A stretch of DNA of 45,879 nt from Segetibacter sp. GTDB lineage: Bacteria; Bacteroidota; Bacteroidia; Chitinophagales; Chitinophagaceae. This document shows, one piece after another, positions 32,702 through 42,021 of the stretch. The notes beneath the pieces are model-generated. The model was given only the letters and a program-made list of their open reading frames with translations. It had not been told where the DNA came from and searched no databases. Every line of letters starts with the position of its first letter. Positions within the stretch are counted from its first letter, which is position 1. The translations under genes and the position numbers were made by a program. Location: contig JAQBNN010000039.1 of the NCBI GenBank assembly GCA_028288505.1, positions 1 through 45,879 on the forward strand. The letters run 5' to 3'.

Positions 32702-34230
32702 TTCTCTTCCACTTCAAGCTTTACAGTTCTGTCAACAATATTTCTAATAACCACATCTAATTCTTCCGCTGATATTTTTATATTATCTATTACTTGTTTA
32801 TTTACTTCGCTTAGTGGATTATTTCTATCAAGTACGTTAACCAAGCCCAGAATATTGGCTAAAGGAGAGCGAAGCGTGTGTGAGGTAATAAAAGCAATTT
32901 CCTTTAGCTTCTTGTTTTGGGCTTCAATGCGCTCTTCATACAATTTTCGCTTTGTTACATTCTGAAGGAAACAGCCCACGCCCATTACCTCGCCACCGGC
33001 AGTATATACAGGGCTAAAGCGTATAGAAGTAAACTGCCTTTTCAGGACGGGGTCCTGGAATTCTTTTTCTATAGAAAATGTTTCGCCTGATAAAGCTCTT
33101 TCGTACAAGGTCCTCCATTCTTTCACATGCTCTGGTCCCTGTGCTTCATTTAAAGCACCTTTACCTATATGCAAATCTTCTTTAAAATAATATTTGAAAT
33201 GGGTTTCGTACTCATGATTAAAAGCAAAGTATTTAAAGTCTTTATCAATTGACCAGATGAGGTCTTCTGTGTTATTTATAAGAGCGAGCATATTTTGCTC
33301 GTGGCGGAGCGTATTTAATTCACCTTCTTTTTCTTTCGTTACATCTCTAAAAATTACAGACAGCCCTTTGTCAAAGGGATAAGCAGAAACCCTTAACCAC
33401 GAATGTGCTGAAGGTGCAATAAGTTCAAAATGCACTGCTTCTTTGTGATCTAAAGCATATAAAAATTCATGGTGTGCTCGCCCGCCATTAAATTCAGGAA
33501 ACAGTTCGAACAGAGTTTGATTTTCTATTGATGCCTCTGGTTTTTCTAAGTACTTCTTAAAAATATCGTTAGCCCGAAGAACCTTAAAATCTTCATCAAT
33601 TATAAAGAAGCCATCAGTAATGCTATTGAGGATTAAATTCAGCTGTGTTTCTCTTTCAGCTATTTCAGACTTTACCTTAGTTAAGATTGTTATATCATGT
33701 AATGTAACCAGTGTTGCATCTTTATTGTTAACCAGCAGCCTTGCTTTAGTCTCCTCGCAAATCAATGTCTCGTTATTCTTTTTCTTATAAATAACTATAG
33801 ACTTTTGTCCATTCTTCACTGTAGCACCTTCTTTGTCTGTATCCTCTTCTATCAGATCAGCAATCGTCATCTTTCGTAATTCCTGCCAAGTGTACCCAAA
33901 CCTGTCTTCCGTAGCACTATTTACCCTCATGATTGTTTTATCAGCATTTAAATAAATCAACATAGGTTCTGCATTCAGGTCAAAAACACCTTTATATTCT
34001 TCCTGCGATCTGCGCAGTTCCTTTTGGGCTTTTCTAATCAGAACAAAAAGAAGCAAAGAAAGCGTGACTACAAACATAACCCCTTTGAAGCTTTGGATTT
34101 GCGTTAGCTCGACAGATGTAACATGAGACTGGACTTGTAGCAAAACCCTGTCACTTAAAAGTATCCAACACGTTGCAAGAAGAAGAAAACCGAAAGAAAC
34201 TTTAAATTCGGGCAGCCTTAAAAATCTCAT
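32698..34230 (-). CDS. Membrane PAS-repeat protein with DHp helices but no kinase ATPase domain
   Basis: 510 residues from the ATG at 34230; a GTG at 34302 would add 24 residues. A TACATTTA box at 34251-34258 lies 20 bp before the ATG and favours it. Two membrane helices near the N-terminus are followed by three PAS domains: EYKGVFDLNAEPMLIYLNAD, LILNSITDGFFIIDEDFKVL and MLALINNTEDLIWSIDKDFK. A HisKA-like segment follows with the His of FITSHTLRSPLANILGLVNV. The protein ends about 60 residues later, with no N, G1 or G2 box. It may be a truncated kinase or a dimerising partner of another kinase. No regulator gene is adjacent. Confidence 0.85.
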   Translation of the reverse strand: MRFLRLPEFKVSFGFLLLATCWILLSDRVLLQVQSHVTSVELTQIQSFKGVMFVVTLSLLLFVLIRKAQKELRRSQEEYKGVFDLNAEPMLIYLNADKTIMRVNSATEDRFGYTWQELRKMTIADLIEEDTDKEGATVKNGQKSIVIYKKKNNETLICEETKARLLVNNKDATLVTLHDITILTKVKSEIAERETQLNLILNSITDGFFIIDEDFKVLRANDIFKKYLEKPEASIENQTLFELFPEFNGGRAHHEFLYALDHKEAVHFELIAPSAHSWLRVSAYPFDKGLSVIFRDVTKEKEGELNTLRHEQNMLALINNTEDLIWSIDKDFKYFAFNHEYETHFKYYFKEDLHIGKGALNEAQGPEHVKEWRTLYERALSGETFSIEKEFQDPVLKRQFTSIRFSPVYTAGGEVMGVGCFLQNVTKRKLYEERIEAQNKKLKEIAFITSHTLRSPLANILGLVNVLDRNNPLSEVNKQVIDNIKISAEELDVVIRNIVDRTVKLEVEEN

Positions 34231-34488
34231 AAGCTTTTTAACAGTTGCCCTAAATGTATACACAAATAGAATGTTGAAAAATGAAATAAAAAACTTCTGC
34301 ACAAAATACTATTAAGAGTAGCACAACACATGGTATAAATACCACGCGTTATTACCATCTTCTAACTCTTATAAAATCTTTTATTAATTTATGTTGCAAA
34401 AGATAAGTGCAGGTCCCCCATTGACCAAGCATCAAAACACAATCAGTAATACTATAAATCGGATACTAACCATAGTACTCCGGTTAAT

Positions 34489-34514
34489 CATCGTTGCGTC
34501 GCATTTCGTTCATC
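34489..34514 (-). repeat. Dispersed element, GCGACGC core with GATGAA flank (copy P)
   Basis: The reverse complement reads GATGAACGAAATGCGACGCA, then ACGATGATTAACCGG, preceded by GTTATGCA. The flank resembles copies R and U rather than GTACAAGAG. The intergenic stretch 34303-34719 holds no gene; a small open frame across it is discounted. Confidence 0.6.
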
Positions 34515-34601
34515 TGCATAACTACTATTATGCTTTAGGCCTTTTTTACTTAAGGCTAATAACAGTTTATAAAATGAGATTTTATGCACGCTGCAAAAAG
34601 A

Positions 34602-34670
34602 TAAAAAGCACAAGTGTGCCAAGCAAGAAAAAGATGATAGAAGTACGAATGCAAGGTCGAAAAAAGGTGT
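34602..34670 (+). repeat. Degenerate dispersed element (copy Q)
   Basis: GCTGCAAAAAG and AGCACAAGTGTGCCAAGCAA followed by GATGATAGAAGTACGAATGC recall the order of copies B and L, but the core dyad is lost. It faces copy P head to head. Confidence 0.4.
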
Positions 34671-34719
34671 TATCAATCTGGCCTTCCTAAGCAGCAAGGG
34701 TAAAATAATTATTCGAGGC

Positions 34720-36366
34720 CTAAATAAAAGAAAATGTGTCTCCATTAAACAAGCCTTTATCGCTTAATTTAAGATGAGGAATTACAAGTAGCGCCATAAA
34801 AGATAGGGTCATAAAAGGGGCTGATAAAGTAGAGCCTAGTTCTTTAGCCATGGCATCCATTTCGGTATAAGCTTGTGCTACTGCATAACCATCATCGGTA
34901 CTCATTAAACCTGCAACAGGCAGGGGCAAAGTTTTTTGGGCAGTGTTGCTTATACAACTTACACCGCCCTTTGATTCTATAACAACGTTGACTGCTTTAC
35001 AAATCATTTCATCACTTACACCAACAGCAATAATGTTGTGGCTATCATGCGCAACAGTTGATGCAATTGCGCCTTCCTTTAATCCAAAATTCTTTATCCA
35101 CGCAGTTTTTACTTCGGCTTGGTTGTACCTGTTTACAACTGCAATTTTAAGCAGGTCGTTTTCTATGTTACTTTCGAAGTTGCCAGCATTATTAACAAGG
35201 TCGTTAACTGAATAAGAAAGTTTATTGGTTATAAGTTGGCCATCCAGAGCTTCAATTACGTTTATAATTTCACTAGCAACATCTTCTTTTAAAACCTTGA
35301 AATCAGAGGCGGTTTTATAACTACAATTGAAGTTGTTGATGATGGAAGCAGCTACACTGCTGATATTCGTCTTACCATTTTCGGCGACTAGCTCCCCGTT
35401 AATAAACGTTTTTACAACCTTAAAAGTTGCAAGATCTTCAACAACAATAAAATCAGCGTTATCTCCTCTGTTTAAAAGACCGACTTCTAATTTGTAATGC
35501 TTTACAGGATTTATACATGCTGCTTTCAGTACTTTAAAAACATCAATTCCTTTTGCTACAGCCCTTGCACATAACACATTTACGTGACCATCAACCAGTG
35601 AGTCGGGGTGCTTATCATCGCTGCAGAACATCATGTTATCTGCGTGGTCATTAAGAAGGTCGACCAGTGCTTCAAAGTTTTTTGCTGCGCTGCCTTCCCT
35701 GATGAGAATCTTCATTCCAAGTGCAAGTTTATCTAGAGCTTCCTCAGCAGTAAAACATTCATGATCTGTTGATATGCCTGCGTCAATATATTGCTTTGCC
35801 TGTTCGCCTCTTAATCCTGGTGCATGGCCGTCAACTGGTTTTTGAAATCGATGTGCAGTAGCAATCTTTTTCATCACTTCTTCGTCCTTAAATAATACGC
35901 CGGGAAAATTCATCATTTCACTTAAGTATTTTATTTCAGGCCTTGCAAGAAGTTCCTCGACACCTTTTGAATCTATTGCGGCACCTGCAGTTTCAAAAAT
36001 GGTAGCAGGCACACAGCTTGGTGCTCCAAAGTAAAATTTGAAAGGAACCTGCTTACCGTTTTCAATCATGTAATTCACTCCTTCCATTCCACATACGTTT
36101 CCTATTTCGTGTGGATCGCTAATTGTTGCTACAGTACCATGAACAACAGCAAGCCTTGCAAACTCGCTTGGTATAAGCATGCTGCTCTCGATATGCACAT
36201 GGCTGTCAATAAATCCGGGAAGGATAAAGTGCCGGACATTTTCATCTGCTTCAATTTCTTTTATGGCAATAATTTTTCCATCTTCAATAAATACTTCAGC
36301 AGGAAATATTCTTTCGTTTATTATGTCGACAAGATTACCGGAAATGTTGAATGAAAAGTTAGGCAT
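34720..36366 (-). CDS. ade: Adenine deaminase
   Basis: 548 residues of the amidohydrolase superfamily. It converts adenine to hypoxanthine in purine salvage. The metal site includes [20 protein letters not shown], then [35 protein letters not shown] and [18 protein letters not shown], the usual order for this enzyme. The C-terminal half has [16 protein letters not shown] and GGVSCISN, also typical of Ade. Length and start are as expected. It is a single gene, 191 bp after the ABC exporter gene stop on the same strand. Confidence 0.95.
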   Translation of the reverse strand: MPNFSFNISGNLVDIINERIFPAEVFIEDGKIIAIKEIEADENVRHFILPGFIDSHVHIESSMLIPSEFARLAVVHGTVATISDPHEIGNVCGMEGVNYMIENGKQVPFKFYFGAPSCVPATIFETAGAAIDSKGVEELLARPEIKYLSEMMNFPGVLFKDEEVMKKIATAHRFQKPVDGHAPGLRGEQAKQYIDAGISTDHECFTAEEALDKLALGMKILIREGSAAKNFEALVDLLNDHADNMMFCSDDKHPDSLVDGHVNVLCARAVAKGIDVFKVLKAACINPVKHYKLEVGLLNRGDNADFIVVEDLATFKVVKTFINGELVAENGKTNISSVAASIINNFNCSYKTASDFKVLKEDVASEIINVIEALDGQLITNKLSYSVNDLVNNAGNFESNIENDLLKIAVVNRYNQAEVKTAWIKNFGLKEGAIASTVAHDSHNIIAVGVSDEMICKAVNVVIESKGGVSCISNTAQKTLPLPVAGLMSTDDGYAVAQAYTEMDAMAKELGSTLSAPFMTLSFMALLVIPHLKLSDKGLFNGDTFSFI

Positions 36367-36497
36367 AAGGACTAATTGTAGCGTTAAAATAAAGAGATTA
36401 CATGGCTAAGTAAAACCAAAATGTACTTTTATTCTTTGGGATTTGCATCGGTAGAACAACCTTGCAATGGAAACTAAAGATGATAAATGATTTACGG

Positions 36498-36549
36498 ATA
36501 AAGTGATTGCGACGCAACGATGATGCTATGAAAACCGATGCTGGTACTT
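36498..36549 (+). repeat. Dispersed element, GCGACGC core with AGTGATT flank (copy R)
   Basis: The copy reads AAAGTGATTGCGACGCAACG, then ATGATGCTATGAAAAC, and ends GATGCTGGTACTTAA. The flank before the core is GTGATT, shared with copy U. Confidence 0.7.
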
Positions 36550-36557
36550 AAGAAACA

Positions 36558-38387
36558 TTACTTCACTTCCTGCATGTCTACAAGTCGTTTGTAGATACCG
36601 CCTTTCAACAGCAATTCATCATGTGTACCGCGTTCAGCTATCTCACCTAATTGTAGCACTACAATTTCATCGGCGTGGCGAATGGTGCTTAAGCGATGGG
36701 CAATAACTAGCGACGTTCTGTTTTGCATCATATTATTTATAGCGTCCTGCACCAGCCTTTCACTTTCTGTGTCGAGCGAAGATGTCGCTTCATCCAAAAT
36801 TAAAATAGGCGGATTTTTAAGCACCGCACGTGCAATAGTCAATCGCTGCCTTTCGCCGCCGCTAAGCTTGCTTCCCCGGTCGCCAATGTTGGTATTGTAA
36901 CCTTCCTCTTTTGACGAGATATAGTTATGTGCATTAGCCACTTTAGCGGCTTGCATAATGTCTTCAATTTTTGCGTGCTCAATACCGAGAGCAATGTTGT
37001 TTGCAATGGTATCATTAAATAAAATGGGCTCTTGTGTAACGATACCCATTTGCTGGCGAACCGACTTTAAAGAGTACTCTTTTATGTTTATCCCATCAAC
37101 TAAAACTTCGCCGCTAGTTACATCATGAAACCTAGGAACAAGATCGGCCAACGTGCTTTTACCGGCGCCTGATGAACCCACTAAGGCAATTGTTTTACCC
37201 TTTTCAACTTTAAGGTTTATGTTTTTAAGAATAACCTTATCGTCGTAACTAAAGCCCACGTTTCTAAACTCGATTGACTGAGTGAATGTCTGCATTTGCA
37301 GACCATTTTCATTCTCATCTACCTTCACAGGAGCTGTCAGGATCTCTTCAATGCGTGCAATAGCGGCGCTGCCTCTTTGCATGTTGTAGAACGATGTTGA
37401 CAGCGCTTTTGCAGGATTAATTATCTGTGTGAAAATACCGATGTACATTATAAAGCCTTCGGCGGGTAAGTCGGCAGTTCCACTTAATACTAACCTGCCT
37501 CCAAAGTATAAAATGCCGCATAAAACCATCACTCCCATAAACTCACTCAAAGGTGATGCAAGGTCTCTTCGATATTGCATTTTGTTACGAATATCAAAAA
37601 GGTCGTCGTTGTTTTTGGCGAATTTCGTTCTTAATAAAGCTTCTGCGTTGAAGGCTTTTATTACCCGCAAACCTCCGAGCGTTTCATCCAATACAGAAAG
37701 TGCCTCACCTAATTTTATAGCAGCAAAGTTCGATTGCTTTTTTAAAGAGCGGCTAATCCTTCCAATTATGACCCCGGTAAGCGGAAGAAAAATAAAAAGA
37801 AACATGGATAGCTGCGGGCTTAAAAAAATAAGTGCTGATAATATTATTATAATATTAAGCGGGTCTTTTATAAATCCTTCAAGCGTGCCTACTACCGAGG
37901 TTTCTAGTTCTCCTATATCATTTGTCATCCGGCTCATTATATCACCCTTTCGCTGCTCGGTAAAATAACCAATTGGTAGCTGCAAAAGTTTATTATAAAG
38001 TTCTGCACGCAGCCTTGTCATCACCGAATTTTTCATTGGTGCCAATACATAATACGACAGATACAAAAACACATTCTTAAATAAAACAGTAGTTATTATT
38101 ATCAGGCAAATTATTCCTAAAGCTATAGAGGGTCCGTTTAGGCCGTTCGTTTGAATAATATCACTGATTTGAAAATTGATGTATTGCACCAGATCCCTTG
38201 AGCCTGTGATTTTTTCCGGGGCAGTAACTACTAATTTTTCCGTTGAAAAAATAAGCCCTAAAAAGAAAGGCATTGTACCCAGCGAAATAAGCGAGAACAA
38301 AATTGAAAAAATGGTGAACAAAAAGTAAAGCACAATATTTCCCTTATAAAAACGGAGATATTTAAAAAGCCGGGAGTATTTTTTCAT
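36558..38387 (-). CDS. MsbA-like ABC exporter (fused permease and ATPase)
   Basis: 609 residues. The N-terminal membrane domain has six helices over about 15-325, with the QRKGDIMSRMTNDIGELE coupling loop. The ATPase domain follows: Walker A in LVGSSGAGKSTLADLVPR, Q-loop GIVTQEPILFND, signature LSGGERQRLTIARA, Walker B PILILDEATSSLD and H-loop IAHRLSTIRHAD. All catalytic parts are present and one gene makes a homodimer. Members flip lipid A-core lipids or export drugs; the MsbA role is likely but not proven. It is divergent from rbfA. Confidence 0.92.
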   Translation of the reverse strand: MKKYSRLFKYLRFYKGNIVLYFLFTIFSILFSLISLGTMPFFLGLIFSTEKLVVTAPEKITGSRDLVQYINFQISDIIQTNGLNGPSIALGIICLIIITTVLFKNVFLYLSYYVLAPMKNSVMTRLRAELYNKLLQLPIGYFTEQRKGDIMSRMTNDIGELETSVVGTLEGFIKDPLNIIIILSALIFLSPQLSMFLFIFLPLTGVIIGRISRSLKKQSNFAAIKLGEALSVLDETLGGLRVIKAFNAEALLRTKFAKNNDDLFDIRNKMQYRRDLASPLSEFMGVMVLCGILYFGGRLVLSGTADLPAEGFIMYIGIFTQIINPAKALSTSFYNMQRGSAAIARIEEILTAPVKVDENENGLQMQTFTQSIEFRNVGFSYDDKVILKNINLKVEKGKTIALVGSSGAGKSTLADLVPRFHDVTSGEVLVDGINIKEYSLKSVRQQMGIVTQEPILFNDTIANNIALGIEHAKIEDIMQAAKVANAHNYISSKEEGYNTNIGDRGSKLSGGERQRLTIARAVLKNPPILILDEATSSLDTESERLVQDAINNMMQNRTSLVIAHRLSTIRHADEIVVLQLGEIAERGTHDELLLKGGIYKRLVDMQEVK

Positions 38388-38445
38388 TCGCGTCTAAAAA
38401 ATCAGGTTATTACTACTTTGAGACAAGCAGTAGTTCTCATGGCAT

Positions 38446-38469
38446 CATCGTTGTGTCACTCACTTGTAC
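38446..38469 (-). repeat. Dispersed element head, GTGACAC class (copy S)
   Basis: The reverse complement reads GTACAAGTGAGTGACACAAC then GATGATGCC. It lies between the divergent ABC exporter gene and rbfA. Confidence 0.75.
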
Positions 38470-38599
38470 TTATATTTTCAAGCATCTTTTCCTACCTTAT
38501 TTTATAAGGGTGCAGGGTGGTTGAAAACGCGGGATACACCTAAATCAGCCAGAGTCGGCGCAAAGTAACTAATTTTACAAGGATTAATAACAGAAGAAG

Positions 38600-38983
38600 A
38601 TGCAAGAAGGAAAACGTCAGAAGCAGGTTGCAGCAGTACTGCAGGAAGAATTAAATAATATTTTTGTTCGCCTTGGATTGAATATGATGGATGGAGGAAT
38701 GGTTTCTATTTCTAATGTAAAAGTAACTCCCGATCTTCTCGAAGCGAGAATTTACGTGAGCCTTTTCCAGGTTCCAAACTCGAAAGAAACGCTGAAAAAA
38801 ATAGAAGGAAGAGCGTGGGAGGTTAAACGGGAATTAAGCGAAAGGGTAAAAAACCAGGTACGCAGAATACCAATTTTACAGTTTTACCATGATGATACAC
38901 TTGATTATGTATTTAAGATGGAAGAAGTTTTTAAGCAAATAAAAACTGAAACTCCTGCCGACGAAAACAAGGAAGAACAATAA
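38600..38983 (+). CDS. rbfA: 30S ribosome-binding factor
   Basis: 127 residues. RbfA helps mature the 5' end of 16S rRNA and acts in cold adaptation. It has the KH-like fold: QVAAVLQEELNNIFVRLGLN, then a VSISNVKVTPDLLEARIYVS strand region, LSERVKNQVRRIPILQFYHD and a final LDYVFKMEEVFKQI helix. The C-terminal tail is acidic. It is followed by a hairpin and then, as often in Bacteroidota, by a LolC/E-type permease gene on the same strand. Confidence 0.95.
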   Translation: MQEGKRQKQVAAVLQEELNNIFVRLGLNMMDGGMVSISNVKVTPDLLEARIYVSLFQVPNSKETLKKIEGRAWEVKRELSERVKNQVRRIPILQFYHDDTLDYVFKMEEVFKQIKTETPADENKEEQ

Positions 38984-39000
38984 TGTTAAATGTACTAGAT

Positions 39001-39036
39001 GAGCCTTGTGCACTATTTGATGCACAGGGCTCATTT
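39001..39036 (+). terminator. Hairpin behind rbfA
   Basis: GAGCCTTGTGCA pairs with TGCACAGGGCTC (one G-T pair) around an 8-nt loop, followed by ATTT. The T tract is weak, so read-through to the permease gene is possible. Confidence 0.65.
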
Positions 39037-39037
39037 A

Positions 39038-39090
39038 GTACAAGTGAGTGACACAACGATGTTTAATTGTAAAACAAATGCTTGTCCCAA
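39038..39090 (+). repeat. Dispersed element, GTGACAC class (copy T)
   Basis: The copy begins GTACAAGTGAGTGACACAAC, then GATGTTTAATTGTAAAAC, and ends AATGCTTGTCCCAA. It lies between two genes in the same direction. Confidence 0.85.
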
Positions 39091-39133
39091 GCATTCTTTT
39101 TGTTTATAAACCAATTAGTTTCAAAACCGATAC

Positions 39134-40351
39134 ATGACTTTCTTATTTGCGTGGAGATACTTTAAAGCCAAAAAAAGCACCACGGCCATTAATATTATTT
39201 CGTGGATAAGCGTGCTAGCGATAGCGGTAGGATCAGCAGCCTTAATATTGGTACTGAGTGTCTTCAATGGATTTGAGGACCTGGTGAAAAGCCTTTATTC
39301 CGACTTTTATACAGATGTGAGAATTGTTTCGGCAAACGACAAATTCTTAACCCTTTCTCCGCAACAAATAGAACAGGTAAAAAAAACAAAAGGAATAAAA
39401 GGAATAACCCTGGTGGCTGAAGAGAAGGCTGTAATTGTAAACGGTGACTTTCAAAGCATTGTGTACCTAAAAGGAGTTGATGAAAATTATACAAATGTTA
39501 GTGGTTTAGCTAAACACATTACAAAGGGCAAATTTTACCTGGGTACATCGCAAGAACCTGCCCTCATACTAGGAGCAGGGATTGAAAATGCAGTAGGTGT
39601 AGAACCGGGCATGGAATTAATGCCTCTAACTGTATATCTTCCAAATAGAAAAGCAACCAGCTTTACTACCCTTGATGCTTTAAATAGTTACAACGCTAAT
39701 GTTACCGGTAGCTTTACCCTACAGCAAGACTTTGATAATAAATATGCTATTACCAATATTGATTTTGTGAAGTATATGCTCGACCTGGGCGAATACGAGT
39801 ACTCCTCGGTAGAAGTAGCGCTGCAAAAACCACTAGAAATGGATGAAATGAAAAGCACTTTGCAAAGAGTTTTAGGTAAAGATTTTTTGGTGCAAACAAG
39901 ATTCCAGCAAAACCAAAGTCTTTATACTGCCATGCAAATTGAGAAATGGGTTATTTACGGCATCCTTTCCCTAATACTTGTGGTGGCTGCTTTTAATATG
40001 ATTGGCGCCTTAACAATGCTCGTACTCGAGAAACAAAAAGATATTGCAGTTTTGCAGGCCATGGGTGCAAACCAGGCTTATATTCAGCGAATTTTTATAA
40101 ATGAAGGGTTTGTATTGGCAGCAATGGGCGGATTAACCGGGATTGTTTTAGCAGCAGTAATTTGCTTTATCCAGCTAAAATTTAAATTAGTAAAATTGGC
40201 AGGCGGAAGTTTTATTATTGATTACTACCCTGTGAAAATGGTTTTCGGGGATTTCATCTTAGTAATTTCTACTATACTAATTATTGCTTTGCTAGCAGCC
40301 TGGATACCTTCAAGAAAAGCAAGCAGGCAGGAGTTTTCGTTAAAAAGCTAG
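39134..40351 (+). CDS. LolC/LolE-like FtsX-type ABC permease
   Basis: 405 residues. The first membrane helix (about 20-45, IISWISVLAIAVGSAALILV) is followed by a large periplasmic domain with the MacB/LolC core (LVKSLYSDFYTDVRIVSAND). The C-terminal FtsX domain has three helices at about 275-300, 325-350 and 375-397, with the usual EKQKDIAVLQAMGANQ coupling motif. Such permeases release lipoproteins from the inner membrane for transport to the outer membrane. The ATPase (LolD-like) gene is not adjacent. It is encoded after rbfA, a common Bacteroidota order. Confidence 0.88.
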   Translation: MTFLFAWRYFKAKKSTTAINIISWISVLAIAVGSAALILVLSVFNGFEDLVKSLYSDFYTDVRIVSANDKFLTLSPQQIEQVKKTKGIKGITLVAEEKAVIVNGDFQSIVYLKGVDENYTNVSGLAKHITKGKFYLGTSQEPALILGAGIENAVGVEPGMELMPLTVYLPNRKATSFTTLDALNSYNANVTGSFTLQQDFDNKYAITNIDFVKYMLDLGEYEYSSVEVALQKPLEMDEMKSTLQRVLGKDFLVQTRFQQNQSLYTAMQIEKWVIYGILSLILVVAAFNMIGALTMLVLEKQKDIAVLQAMGANQAYIQRIFINEGFVLAAMGGLTGIVLAAVICFIQLKFKLVKLAGGSFIIDYYPVKMVFGDFILVISTILIIALLAAWIPSRKASRQEFSLKS

Positions 40352-40732
40352 GAAAAAGGTTGACATTTTCGGTTACTTTAACCTTCAGTTTCTTCTAAGT
40401 GCAGCCACTTTTTTTGGCTATTTTTTAAACGGGGTATTTCGCTGGTAATCCAGAATCTTAACTATCTCGTTTATAGAACAAATTTATATTTCAGGCATAG
40501 GCATCCTTTTTACAAAATGCTATGTCTAATCTTTATCACCCAAACACGCATATTTTGGTGGGGGAGATTAAAACTTGCGCATCAGTTGTATTAAATGGTA
40601 AAATGATATAATTTGCTATTCAATTAAAAGCTACATGAACATAATTCATATTAAAAACTTTGTATAAAAAGCTTTTATTTGCATTAAGCACTACCCCCCC
40701 AATGCAAGCACAATACCAAAAAAATAAATTTC
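40352..40732. other. 381-bp intergenic region with a small hairpin
   Basis: No open frame, RNA gene or copy of the dispersed element is seen. A weak inverted repeat pairs CATAGGCAT (40496-40504) with ATGCTATG (about 40517-40524). The region probably carries the promoter of the following transferase gene, but I found no clear -33/-7 pair. Confidence 0.4.
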
Positions 40733-41878
40733 ATGGAAAGAATAATTATCGGAGGGATACTTGCTTTTTTACTCACCTATTTTGCGATTCCGGTAATAAT
40801 CACGGTTGCTAACGAAAAGAAATTATACGACGTACCAGACGATAAACGAAAACTTCATCTAAAGCCGATACCCTCTTTAGGCGGTTTCGGCATGTTCATC
40901 GGCTTCATTCTTGCGCTACTCCTTACAATAAATTTTACAGCTGCACCCCAGTTCCAATATTATATTGCGAGTTTCATGATCATTTTCTTTATTGGAATTA
41001 AAGATGATATCCTTGCACTTTCTGTAGGAAAAAAATTTTTAGGACAAATAGCGGTGGCTTGTATTTTAATTTTCCAAGGGAACCTGCTTATTGCTGACAT
41101 GCAAGGGTTTTTAGGCATTCATGCAATAGATTCAATCGCTAGTTACTTCCTTACTCTTTTTGCTATTGTCGTTATTATCAATTCGTTCAACCTGATTGAT
41201 GGTGTTGACGGTCTTGCAGGAAGCGTAGGAATTATCACCTCAACTGTGTTTGCTACGTTTTTCTTTATTAACGGAAATATTCCCTACGCAGTTCTTGGAT
41301 TTGGTTTTGCAGGTAGCCTTCTTGGGTTTCTCATTTACAACTTCCATCCCGCCAAAATTTTTATGGGCGATACTGGTTCGCTGCTTATTGGCTTAGTGAA
41401 TAGCATACTTGTAATTAAATTTATAGAAACAGGTAGCACTGTTACCAATTATCCTATCACTGCTGCACCTGCTGTAGGTTTTGCAATAATATTGCTTCCT
41501 CTTATGGATACTTTACGGGTCTTTGCATTCAGAATTGCCAATAAAAGATCTCCTTTCAGTCCTGACCGAAACCATATTCATCACTTATTATTAGATAGGG
41601 GTTTCAACGCTCGTTCTGTAGTTTATGCTTGTGGATTAGCAACATCAGTGGCTATTGCTGCCGCCTTTTACATGCAGACCGTTATGGGTTGTACCTGGAT
41701 AATTTTAACGCTGATGATTTCATTTTTTGCCTGGGTGTATGTACTTTACCTTAAAAAGTCAAGGTACAAATTGCGGGTTATTAAAGGTGAAATGGACAAA
41801 GTAGAACCTGTACAAACCAAGAGAGTTAAGCTTGTATCGTTCTTTAACGAGAAAGTTGCAGCAGTAAAAGAAGATTAA
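40733..41878 (+). CDS. WecA/TagO-like polyprenyl-phosphate sugar-1-phosphate transferase
   Basis: 381 residues with about ten or eleven membrane helices. It transfers a sugar-1-phosphate, usually GlcNAc-1-P, from a UDP-sugar to undecaprenyl phosphate to start a cell-surface polysaccharide. Visible motifs are Asp91-Asp92 in IGIKDDILALSVGKKFLGQI, NSFNLIDGVDGLAGSVG, NFHPAKIFMGDTGSLLIG, and the cytoplasmic loop SPDRNHIHHLLLDRGF with the HIHH motif. These separate the WecA/TagO group from MraY. It stands alone here; no other O-antigen or capsule gene is nearby. Confidence in the family is high, and in the exact sugar moderate. Confidence 0.9.
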   Translation: MERIIIGGILAFLLTYFAIPVIITVANEKKLYDVPDDKRKLHLKPIPSLGGFGMFIGFILALLLTINFTAAPQFQYYIASFMIIFFIGIKDDILALSVGKKFLGQIAVACILIFQGNLLIADMQGFLGIHAIDSIASYFLTLFAIVVIINSFNLIDGVDGLAGSVGIITSTVFATFFFINGNIPYAVLGFGFAGSLLGFLIYNFHPAKIFMGDTGSLLIGLVNSILVIKFIETGSTVTNYPITAAPAVGFAIILLPLMDTLRVFAFRIANKRSPFSPDRNHIHHLLLDRGFNARSVVYACGLATSVAIAAAFYMQTVMGCTWIILTLMISFFAWVYVLYLKKSRYKLRVIKGEMDKVEPVQTKRVKLVSFFNEKVAAVKED

Positions 41879-41898
41879 TCTAAAATATTAATAGGCAT

Positions 41899-41929
41899 AA
41901 AAAAAGGCTCACTTCGGCGAGCTTTTTTC
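41899..41929 (+). terminator. Terminator of the WecA/TagO-like gene
   Basis: A short stem of GCTC/GAGC, extended by an A run before it and a T run after it, encloses ACTTCGGC. A TTTTTT tract follows. Confidence 0.8.
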
Positions 41930-42021
41930 GTGCCTATACTCCTCCTAAATCTTAAATTCTTCCCCTTTTTTGAAATTCGCTCCGAGTTATCTTTACTTTT
42001 AGAAACAAATAAACGAGAAAC

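Noticed and set aside
34391-34690. 99-codon plus-strand open frame
   Set aside because: It covers element copies P and Q; its residues are those of the repeats, with no domain or conserved start.
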